This document shows positions 24,099 through 34,863 of a stretch of 40,106 nucleotides of DNA, piece after piece (the first letter of the stretch is position 1; every line of letters starts with the position of its first letter). The stretch covers positions 1-40,106 of the forward strand of contig RCAB01000541.1 in assembly GCA_003640385.1 (NCBI GenBank). The letters run 5' to 3'. A program made the position numbers and the translations under genes. The notes beneath the pieces were generated by a model. That model did not search any database. It was not told where the DNA came from and saw only the letters and a program-made list of their open reading frames with translations. This DNA is from Setaria digitata. Its lineage: Eukaryota; Nematoda; Chromadorea; Rhabditida; Setariidae.

Positions 24099-24979
24099 CT
24101 AAATATGATCAAGTAGAAAGAGAAGTAAAATTCGCAAGATCCTGGAAGTTGCACAGGCAAACAATTTCATGCATAAACAAAATATTTTGACTGGTGCATT
24201 ATGCTACAGCCGCTAATTACGAGGAAAATACACTAAAAAAGGCAGAGGTTTATCGGCGGAAAAGTGAAAAAAAAAAAACATTTTCAAAATAAAAAAGCAA
24301 AGATATTTGAAATTAATAAGTACTTGATTTTATTAATTCCATACTGTAACTAAAATCTTTAAATGAAAAAAAAAAATTACGTCACACTGAATCATACAAG
24401 CCACAACAAGGAAATGAAAAACAGCAGCAAGAAATTGGGAGAAAGCAAATAAATAATATGGCACAAATTAGTATTAGAACTATTCAATGATATACGAAAT
24501 ATATTTACAAATTAATCGGGCAAAAGCTGTAAAAACCTCTACAGACAATGAACGGAAGAACCGACTGATTTATCCATCTTGATTTGCAAGTACCACAATT
24601 TCTCGAAATTAATATTTAAAGTTGTAGACACACATCAAAAACCGCGAAAATATGAGAAAATCAAATGGACAATCCAAAACCGCACTCGGATTCAATACAA
24701 AATCCCCGTGTTTTACAGACATGCGTTCCATTAAAATGTTAATTTCTAGCAATAACATTAAACAATCTGCGGTGGAAAAATATTTACAATTGAACGCTCT
24801 ATAAAAGGTAGTGTATATAGAGGTTATAAATCCCGCGTAAATAAGTAGAATTCTACGACCACAAGCATTCAGATTACGGAAAATTCTCAACTTGAAGCAT
24901 TTAAGAAAATGAAATAAAGACAGTGATACGTTCCCTGCAACAACTGGTGACCAGTTGATAAAAAGATAGAAGGCTAATT
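24099..24979. other. Spacer between eL36 and EI24
   Basis: 881 bases between two minus-strand genes. No coding segment is supported; open frames here are short and AT-rich. It would hold the 3' end of EI24 and the promoter or trans-splice region of rpl-36. I found no clear AATAAA close to the EI24 stop. Confidence 0.55.
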
Positions 24980-25840
24980 TTACTGAAAAGAACTTCCGAT
25001 TCTAGTTCGTCCAGCTTTAGGATCGGTACGTCGCATTGGCGAATATGAATGATGATCACGAAGCGACACATTACCCCTGCTTACAGCACTGGCTTGTCCA
25101 GCATTTTTACTTCCAATTGATTTCAACAAATCAGACAGACTCGACGTCATATAATTTGTGGTTGCTATTGAAGGACCAAATATATGGACATAAGGGTGTG
25201 TTCTTTGTTTATAGTTACCCGCTTCTACCTGAAATAAAATCTTAAGTGACAACGATATACGGTATTCTCCCTCTAAAATTAAAACTATGGTATTTGACTA
25301 TAAAAGGATTGCAACAAAGCAGCTGGAAAAGCAAAAGTTAAATTCATGAACTAACCAGAAAACTGCTAACGATACAGAACGGAAATACAGCACCGAATAG
25401 CAATGCGTTTACCATTATATTATCCGTAAGGCTAGTAAGAAGAGTCAGCACTGTTCCATAACCCAAGAAGTATGGCCAGTTACGTTCAATAAGATTAATG
25501 CGTGCTCGCAAACCAATTCCTAACGACATCCATAAGTATTCAAAACTAAAAAAGAAAAAAAAGCAATTGGACTGAAATATACTTTATAAAACATCGTGTC
25601 TTGGTGCAAAGTTATAGATTACAATTACTTCCAGTCACTATTCTACAACCAACCTTACTACCTCCAATTGTCACATCACAGAGGAATGAAGAGATTAGCA
25701 TTCATTTTAAAAGATTCATTTAGGGCCAAATTATATGAAGAAGTGGTAAAAGTGAGATGTTTATAGGAAAATTTTCTTATCAGTTTAGGCAAAAATTAAG
25801 ACAATTTTCTTTTCATTTATCCAACCAGACATTGAAATTA

Positions 25841-25874
<34 letters not shown>

Positions 25875-26849
25875 AAAAGAAAAAGAAAGAAAAAGCGATG
25901 CATTTAATAAAATGTTTACAAAAAATAATAAAAAAAGACGAACCTAAATAAGGAATTAAGCAGAGTTATATGAATGAAAGCAAATGCTGTAGATATAAAG
26001 GGTACCGGGATACTGCTGACGAAGAGGGATTGTAAGAAAAAGATTGCATCGAGAAGTATTGAGGAGCAGAAATCACCGGTCGTTCGGCTAAAAATTTGTG
26101 AAATTACATAAAATAAAGTTCAAAATTTCTATATAGCAATGACTGCTACAAAGAATTAAATCACTGTTACACTGTGGCCACATTACTCGTATGAAATCGA
26201 TAAAAGAATTACGATCAATCACACCTCAATGACATGCTTGGAGTTTGAACACCCGTGTATTTCAACGAAGCATTGGCGATATCAGAAAACCATACACTAC
26301 TGCACACTCGTGAAATAATCAGAGCAGAGAGGCATACTGACCCATGAATTATTCGAAGAAAGGTTGACGTTTGACTAGGCATTGTCACAGATAATGCGAA
26401 AACAAGCATCATGTTCAGAATAAGCGAATAAATAAGTCTGAAAACCAGTAAAGACTTCAATTTTATCCTTCCCTCTTATTTTTCCATTACTTTTATCGAG
26501 GTTATGAACCCCGGCAAATTCAACAAACAAGAAAAATTGTGCAAATACCCAGTTATAGCCTTCGGTTTTGTGAGCATTTCAATAGTACGTTTCTCCTTCG
26601 TTGCACTTGCCAGTCGCCGCTGCTGAAGAACAGTAGTCATTTTTGGATGTAACAGTTCTTTCTGCTTTTCCTCCATTTTTCTACGCTCTGCATCTGAGAT
26701 CTGATCCAACTTATGAAGTATCTGCAATCAGTGCGGGAGTAATGAAAAAGCGCTACTTTATGTCCTATGATCGATTCAGCTTCATTTCGAATGGCTGTGC
26801 AAAGGTCATCAATCAAGTTATAAACAATATTATATTTCCGACATACCAT
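24980..26849 (-). CDS. EI24: EI24 / EPG-4 endoplasmic reticulum autophagy protein
   Basis: A multi-pass ER membrane protein needed for autophagosome maturation; the C. elegans homologue is EPG-4. Six exons in phase: 26849-26757, 26721-26549, 26437-26225, 26087-25944, 25545-25356 and 25228-24980, giving 353 residues against 340 in human. Matches along the whole length: an N-terminal helix LIDDLCTAIRNEAESIIG then LHKLDQ, a Lys/Arg/Gln-rich segment (~35-85), hydrophobic stretches in exons 3-5, SVWFSDIANASLKYTG at ~136-151 (family AIWFQDIADLAFEVSG), and the signature LIERNWPYFLGYG at ~226-238 (family NIERNWPYYFGFG). The C-terminal ~80 residues are polar and not conserved with the vertebrate tail. 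A CTACAG acceptor lies at 26880; between it and the start is a short out-of-frame ATG at 26871 that opens a 13-codon reading frame. Confidence 0.95.
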
Positions 26850-26879
26850 GGATGGAGAGATACCAAATCATGAAGCTAT

Positions 26880-28515
26880 CTGTAGTCTGCCGATTAGTAA
26901 ACCCTAGACAATAACGTGCATCGACGTGCACATTTTTACAGACATATTTACTTTTGCTTTTCAGTACTCACAGTGTAACACAACACAATTACACGGCGCA
27001 TGTTGGAAAAGCAGTATGATTTCTACGCAACGGATTTGCGTTGTATACACAATAATGCCGAACAAGCAAGGCAGCAGTGCATAATTTTCTCTTGAACCCC
27101 CTAGTTGTCTAGAATTAATCACATAGTACCCAGGAAAATACTTACAAAAAGGCTTTTCAGAGAATCTCTCAGACCACATAAGTAGTCATATAAGCACAAC
27201 GGCACACCCATAACTGTCCAGAGAACCCCGCTTCGCAGTACCACGTACTTTCTCCGGTGCAATTACACCGGTCACCTGGACATCACCAGTCACACTTCCA
27301 CTAAACCTGAAAATTTCCACAAAAATGTCATTCGGAAAATGTGCACGAAAATAACGATCAGATGAAATTTTATAATGGAATAAAATTCTAAGCAATATTT
27401 TAATAACATTTTAATATCCTCTGCTCAATAAATAAAATCCAATTAATTAACATGTCCAAAATGATAGCATAAATGCATTCAATCCCCATCTTCCCAATTC
27501 CTGTTCTTCCCATAATCTACGAGACTCCCCTTCACTGTCACCTCCCCAGCACCACAAACCGAAACTCTCCCAGATATACCCACCCTACTGAACCGCCTTT
27601 CTCAGGTTTCCGAACAAATAACGATAAATCAATAAATGCCCAATTCCTCCATTACACTCGTTTCTTCGATATTCTTATTCTCTACGCCTCTTTGCTTTCT
27701 CTTTTCTCCTCAAAAATTGCATAGTCTTTAGAAATTTAAAAGTTTTTTGGCAACAAGTCAATACTGCACAATGTAAAGTTCGGTCAAGCAGTACAGATGG
27801 TTTTTTGTTCTGTTAAAAATTATCTTGACAGGGACAAGAATGAACTCTTGCTTGCACTATTTTTCCTTTTCTAGTGGATTTCTAATTATTTGAAAATTGT
27901 TGTGAAAAATAATCTAATTCCTACTCGATTATTTTACAATTCCATTTTGCCATCTGAATATGCAAATTTTTGCTCGAAGATTATTATAGGCGCATTGGGT
28001 CGAATTTTTTGACTTGGTGTACGGTATGCAGTAATTTTTAGAGTTGAATGTTAGGATCCACACACTGTGGGGTTGTTAGCTTTTCTGGGAGTTTGTGGTA
28101 CGTGCGATTTGAGGTGATTATACTTCATCCCACGTATAAACGTGTGATGGCACGTTCTACAGTGCATGCACTTGTTTTTTTAATAAATGTGATAAACTCG
28201 CCACTTTACTATATGTTTCACTCTTGCACTTGTGGGTATTTCGTTATATTGCTAAACGTTTGAAAGGCTTTTCATCTATTTGGAAGTGTAGTGGCAAATT
28301 CAAGTGTATTACTTTGTTCAAATAGGGAAACAGAAGCACTCTATGAAATTAGTTTTTATGCAGGGTGTGCACTCTCATTTACAACGTGCAATTTTGCAGA
28401 AATGACTTAGGACGTTGTTTTATTCTTGTAGAATTGCCCTGAAGTAATCAGCCTCTTATTCGTTATTTCATTTCCGTGTAATTTGCATTAATTTGTAACT
28501 TTCAGTAAATCCAAA
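26880..28515. other. Divergent region between EI24 and RPS14
   Basis: This contains the presumed promoters of EI24 (minus) and rps-14 (plus). A CTTTCAG acceptor ends at 28505, 10 bases before the rps-14 start. One segment at 27306-27249 on the minus strand looks like a coding exon (listed separately). A pyrimidine-rich stretch lies near 27480-27620. Nothing else is supportable. Confidence 0.5.
27249..27306 (-). other. Possible orphan exon
   Basis: Between a TTTTCAG acceptor and a GTACGTG donor the minus strand reads FSGSVTGDVQVTGVIAPEK, with a GC content and amino-acid mix unlike the flanks. It faintly recalls the GEVDLIGMVR-type block of SURF1 proteins, but I found no other SURF1-like piece nearby, so I do not assign it. 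It could be an upstream alternative exon of EI24, a relic, or chance. Confidence 0.25.
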
Positions 28516-29920
28516 ATGCCACCGAGAAAAGGTAAAATTAAGGAAGAACAACCAGTGGTAACATTAGGACCGCAAGCTAAGGAAGGTGAAAATATATTTG
28601 GTGTAGCACACATTTTTGCTTCCTTCAATGATACTTTCGTTCACGTCACTGATCTCTCCGGTTAGTCACTGATGCTGTGACATTTTCATTACTGGAATAA
28701 CGTGTGGATGAATGGTGATTTCCCCATGTTTTGATTTGTCGGATGTCTCAGTTTTTTTTTTTTTTTTTTTTTTTTCAAATATATAGTATCCGTGGGTTAC
28801 TGGCTGTTGCTAGCTAACCAGAATAAATGGCTTTACGTTAAACTCTGTGTTTGACTTAAATCTTTAGCAAGTTCATTTTACAATGGGTGTGATTTGTTGC
28901 CAGAAGTTTTTGAACTTTGTTATTAAGTTTAATTTTTTATCTGCTGTGTTTTCTAAAGAAATATAAGAACATAAGAATGAGTAGTGTTTCTTATTTTTCG
29001 AAATAAGACTGCCTTGTTTCGGGGAAAAAATTCAGTTAATGTGATTTCGTAGCTTTTATACGTATGTTTATCAGCATTCACGTGTACTTCAGTTCGGTCC
29101 GGAATGGTGAACTGTAGAAGGGACGAATGCTAAATTACTGTTTGGTGTTTTGCTGTTTAGCTGTTTTTATGCTTATTCGAATACAGCATCAAATCACAGT
29201 TGTACCATTTTTGTAGCTGTTTCTTTGCAGTTTGGAAGTTTAGATGTCAGACATCACGTTTTTAATGTTACTTGATTTAGGACGAGAAACCATTGTGCGT
29301 GTAACTGGCGGTATGAAGGTGAAGGCGGATCGTGATGAAGCATCACCATATGCTGCTATGCTTGCCGCGCAAGATGTTGCTGAGCGTTGTAAAGCTGTAA
29401 GTTTATTATTATCTTTGCTGGATATGAGCAATTATTCTCACTAATGGACTAACTGTAATTTTGTTAGGAACTGATTTAAATAGACTTTATTCCACACATT
29501 ATTTGCTTCGAATTGCATGAACTAGAGAAGCCTGAACAGAATACCCAGCTATGAATTATTGTGTATTTAAATCGATTTTTTCAAAATCTTATAGTCAAGC
29601 GACAAAATACGAGGTGGAACTGTCCTTAATATCCTTAATATTGGAACTGTCCGTTATTTCCTGGCAGGCGCAATTTTTCTCTTATTTTTGTTGCCAGCTT
29701 AATTTCTCTATATCCTTCTTTCCAGCTTTCAATTAATGCTTTACACATCAAGTTGCGTGCAACAGGTGGAACGAAAACAAAAACTCCAGGGCCTGGGGCG
29801 CAGTCGGCACTTCGTGCTTTGGCTCGTTCTGGTATCAAAATTGGACGTATTGAAGATGTAACACCCATTCCAACGGATTGTACCAGACGTAAAGGTGGCC
29901 GTCGTGGTCGTCGTTTATAA
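28516..29920 (+). CDS. rps-14: 40S ribosomal protein uS11 (RPS14)
   Basis: A protein of the small cytosolic ribosomal subunit, at the platform. Three exons, 28516-28660, 29281-29396 and 29726-29920, join in phase to give 151 residues, the same length as human RPS14. The sequence is near-consensus: [80 protein letters not shown], and the basic C-terminus [12 protein letters not shown]. The 620-bp first intron carries a poly(T) run at 28752-28775. Introns of ribosomal protein genes often host snoRNAs; I could not identify one here. A TTTCAG acceptor ends 10 bases before the ATG. Confidence 0.98.
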
Positions 29921-30219
29921 AACTTCCGATTTTATTGTTTGAATGTCATTGTAATCTTATCATACTACAGTTCGTATGGTTGTTTCTATAGTTGATAAAG
30001 GTAATAAATAGTTTTGGTTTTTACACTCGGAAGAACTAACAGATTTGGTTGTTTAGTCATACAGTTATTTCATGGGAGGCGATAGGCTAAAATTTAGCTC
30101 AGTAAAAGAGGGAGGGGGATTTAACAATAAGGTGTTGACAGAAAAGAGAAATTTTCTGCATTATTAATGCTGTAATCGGCAAAACCATGTGTTTTGTAGA
30201 ATGGCAGCTGTTCAAATTT

Positions 30220-30253
<34 letters not shown>

Positions 30254-30405
30254 CGAGGGCATAATTAACAGCTTGGTCTGTGACGAAGGTTGGGTGTCGT
30301 TTATTTGTATGAATGATGAAATGTCAGAGAAACCTGGTGAAGTCTGCAGCAAAAGCTAACAAAATGAACAATGTGAGTTAGGAATTAATACTGTTTAATA
30401 CAGTT
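29921..30405. other. Spacer between RPS14 and the EB-module gene
   Basis: 485 bases between two plus-strand genes. It has AATAAA at 30003 for RPS14 and a run of about 33 T at 30221-30253. A TTTAATACAG acceptor ends at 30403, two bases before the next start codon. No coding sequence is seen. Confidence 0.6.
30003..30008 (+). terminator. Poly(A) signal of RPS14
   Basis: AATAAA lies about 83 bases after the stop codon on the coding strand. Confidence 0.55.
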
Positions 30406-31398
30406 ATGTGCTACGTAGCTTTTGTGGCAGCTCTCATATTGTGCATCCAAAAATGCAATGGTTTGTTATTCATTTCGTTTCTCATAACATGAAATTTCTT
30501 CACTTGGAGTTTTAGGAGATTTATTATCTTTTTTTTTTTTTCAATTTCAAAATCATGACAGACGTAATTCAGAATTTAACTCAAATGATGATAGATATTA
30601 AACGTAGCGAATCTCCAAGTGGTTTGCGTTTTCTTGTGGTGCAAAGTTTAGTTGGTTGAAATTGAAAATGTTATGAAATGTGGAGAAATTTAAACGCTAT
30701 TAATAGCAATGAAATAAAGATAACACGTAAAGGGTAACTTGGCACATTGATTGGTATTTCTGATAAATCGAGGTCTGGCCTGAGTAAAATACTCTATTAT
30801 TGACATCAGTTTGAAATTTTTTCGAGATGAAAGTTGAAAAAGTCATATAATTAATACCACTATAACAGTGAAAGAGGAAATGGGTGTTTGAAAAATTAAA
30901 GCAATTTCAATGGACGTTTCTTCATTTTTTCTAGCAATTTTTAGGTATTGGTCGTTTATGCCAAAGTGATAAACAGTGCCCCGTTGATCAATTTTGTATT
31001 TGGGGCAAATGTCTTTGTTTCAGTGGGCAAGTTTTAATGGAAAATCGATGTGTTCAAGATTTCTACTGTCTGAATGGGCAAGAGGTGTCAATGAATTGAA
31101 AATTTGTTTAATATTAAATGACAATTTTAGGGAAAAAAAATTTAATTATTCAGTTAAGGATCAAATTTAAATGAAAAGTGTTGTTTATATAATCACTACA
31201 GAAATTAATAAATGAATGAGTGTTATCTGAAAGACGAATTTGAAGAGATTATCATATGCATAAACCACTGTTGTGCTTGATCTAATTTTATAAACTCGTA
31301 AAGATAATGCATATATGATACGATTACGACGATTAAGAATCATATTATTATTATTGAAATAACTATTTTATTATATAATAACCATTATATAGTTATTT

Positions 31399-31436
<38 letters not shown>

Positions 31437-34400
31437 ATAATAATATGATTCTAGTAATAGTATCTAATATATATATATATTAGATACTATTACTAAATTT
31501 ATCAATATATATATTGAAATATATAATATATATATATATTTTAATATACACAAATATTTTCGAATTGCCCAGAAGAATAAAATTACAAATTAAATTGAGT
31601 AATAGTATCCATAACTTTATTGCAGTGTGTTTTGCTATTACCAAAATATTTTTAAAAAATTTTTTTTTAACCGCTACGATATAAATCTTTTTTTTTTGTT
31701 AATTTGAAATTAAGGTTTATCACAACAAAGAATGTTATTATTTGTCAGCGATTGGTGATGAATGCATTATCAATGAGCAATGTTATGGCGAATCATTTTG
31801 TGTAAACAATTATTGTGCATGTATCAATGGTCAGATTTGTTCAGTTTCAAATAGGGAACGAATTTAACAAAAAATATTAGCAATCTTCCATACTTATATA
31901 CACTGGTGAGTATGTAGCAAATTCGCGCTTAGTTTACACCAAAACTAACTCGAATGAAATTTCTCATTCTTTTACTGAGTCTTTATTTCCTATTTTCAAA
32001 TTCCTAACAGATGCATTCGCATTTCAGAAACTTTATTATAGGGTCAAAAATTGATATGCGCTGCACAATAATTAAAATGTGTGAAAAACCTTTTGCATAC
32101 TTAAATCGAAGTACTAAATATTATAATTTTCAGACTAAGAGAGATGTGATATTATGTTATATTAGGATTAAGTAATAAGAAAGTATCGTACAATAAGCTA
32201 ACTTAGAAAGGTCCTATCATAGATCACGCTTAATGAAATATTATCATGTTTGCAAAACATGCTCAGATAATCTTATGTCTAACAAATAATATTTATTTAG
32301 AATTGTTTTTCTTTAGCATTAATTAATTATTTTCCCGAATAATTATATCTATAAGAAAGGGGAAGATAGCGATGCAAATTTCCTTTTTTTTTTTTGTCTT
32401 TCAAATCAGATTTTTCTTTTTCCCAGTGAAAATTTACTCCATCATGGAAATTACAAAATCAGTTATTAATCTGTAGAAAAAAAGAAAAGAAATAGACACA
32501 TAAAATTTGACTTTTTGTTCTAAATTCATCATAATCTTTTTTTGTCAGAGACGGTTAATGTAAACGGATTATGTCAAAAAAGGAATTCAAAACCAGTTGA
32601 TCATTGTGATAAACATCAAATCCTTAACAATGGACAATGTTTGAATATTACTGTAATTGGTGGAACATGTCAAATTGATGCGCAGTGTGCTAATGGTGCT
32701 AAATGCTTGAAACAGCAGTGTTTATGTCCTCCGGAAACTGTACAAAATGAACAAATGTTTCATATTTTTCTCTTAATTCTTAATTAAATTTTATGATTTC
32801 AATATATTTCTATTCCTTTTCCCGAAAAACAGTTTTAAAATTACTGAATGAATTCGAAATTAAAATTAAGTCCGAAAAAGATAGAAGTAATCATACTAAA
32901 TCAACAAAATTTAAATTAAGCTATTCAGATAGTATAGTACCACAATGGAAGTCTCGTTTTACATCAATTTTTTGACAAATTAGTTATTAAGTGATGGAAT
33001 AAAACGCATACTTTCTGATAGATGTGATAAAATTTATTTTTCAGTTCCTTTTTCCTTTTTCAAACGGTTTTTCATTAAAAAAAAATTTCTAATTTACATG
33101 TAATAAGATTCAATTTTGCGTTTTTTCTTTTTATTTTTTTCATTTCATAAAGATTTGTAATCTAATTAGACTTTACAGGTGCATAAAGATAGAATGTCCT
33201 GAAAATGCTGTATTGGTTAATGGAAGATGCATGTACCGAGCAATCCCGGGACAGCAATGTAATGAGTCAGTAATATGTTTGGATGGATCACAGTGTTCTG
33301 TGATAACACATTTTTGTGTTTGCTTAGAAGGAATGAATAATATTGGTGGATATTGCCGAAAATTATCACATACTGATCCATGTGATTCAATGTTTATGGT
33401 AATTATTATTATTCCTTTCTTTTCCCTCTCTCTCCCTCTCTCTTTCTCTCTTCCTCTTCTCCTTTTTTTTCGTACTCTCTCTTATCAGCAATTTGATTAA
33501 TAAATTTGCAAACTTTTGAAAATTTATGAGACGAAATATAAGCAAACAGTCGACAATTATGCCAAATAATTGCATGACCCATCAGTGTGTGAAAATGTAT
33601 CAACAATTTTTTTGAATGATCTTAAGTGTTTACCAAAGGTACCTAGTTCATTATTTGTGAGTTAGCAGAGGAGATTCTCTTGTTTACTGATTATTCGTAG
33701 TATCTTAGCTATGAGCAAGATGTCTTATTGATTGTCAACGGTACCTTACCTATGAGCATGGTATCTTGCTCATTAATTATCAACGTTGTTGTTTTTATTT
33801 TTAAGCTACCAAGGGTAAATTGTCACTTAAGTTAAGAAAATGCTGTACTTTTCAAAAATGAATGAAAAACAAGGTAAAGAAAAGCGGAAGAAATATGAAC
33901 ATGTTTAAAGAAATGAATATGATTTAAAAAAAAAAAAAAAAAAAAAAAGACAAACTCAGAAAAAAGGCACAATTGAAGAAATACCGGAAAAAGTTTGATT
34001 AGACTTGGAAAAGGAAAAAACATAATTTAAAGGAACGTTTCAATTAGAATTAAAAAGTTAAAAAAAAATTTGAATCATAAAAGCTTATAGAAATGCGTTA
34101 TAAATTAATTAATTTCAAAATCTTTGAAAATAGGTCCATTAATTTTTGAAGTTATGGAATATAAATGAAAAAAAGAATTAAATAAATGAAATTTAAGGTA
34201 TATGTTAATGGTAGCTGTAATCTGCTTACAAAGCCAGGTGGTATATGCAATTATGATTTGCAATGCCTTGGTGGCTCTATTTGTTCAAATGGTTACTGTA
34301 ATTGCCCAATCGGCACTACAAATACTAGCGGTTACTGTATTGGTGCTGGAAAGTGTGATCAAAGCGATGTTAATTCTTATCCTATTCATTTCCTTTTAAT

Positions 34401-34829
34401 CCTGAAGTATTTTCATGTATAACATAATTCTTTCAAAATTTTTTACCTTAAAAAGTCTATTTGTAAAGAATTTCATAAGTGAAAATATAATTGCAACTAA
34501 TCAGAAATTCGTAATTAGTTTTAATTACTTGATGACAATAATTTTTTTTTAATTTTTTAAAGAGAAAACTTTTAATTGGCGGCAGGTTCTCGTAAATAAT
34601 CGATGTTACAAACGAGTAACTTTTAATGAAACATGCCTTATCAGTCAACAGTGTCCCAGTTGTGCAATATGCAATTATGCAGCTCGATGTGTTTGTCCAG
34701 TAGGAATGAAAGTAAGTTTAAAATGATCCAAAAAAAGTTTTTTTGGTATAATTATAATAATAATTATATATTATATATATGTTTATATATTATATAAATA
34801 TATATTATATATTCATTATTATATTATAC

Positions 34830-34863
<34 letters not shown>

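Noticed and set aside
27473..27724. Plus-strand open frame of 83 residues rich in Pro and Ser
   Set aside because: It arises from a pyrimidine-rich stretch with no start or splice context.
28661..29280. snoRNA in the RPS14 introns
   Set aside because: I looked for a box C (TGATGA) and box D (CTGA) pair with a terminal stem and found no convincing combination.
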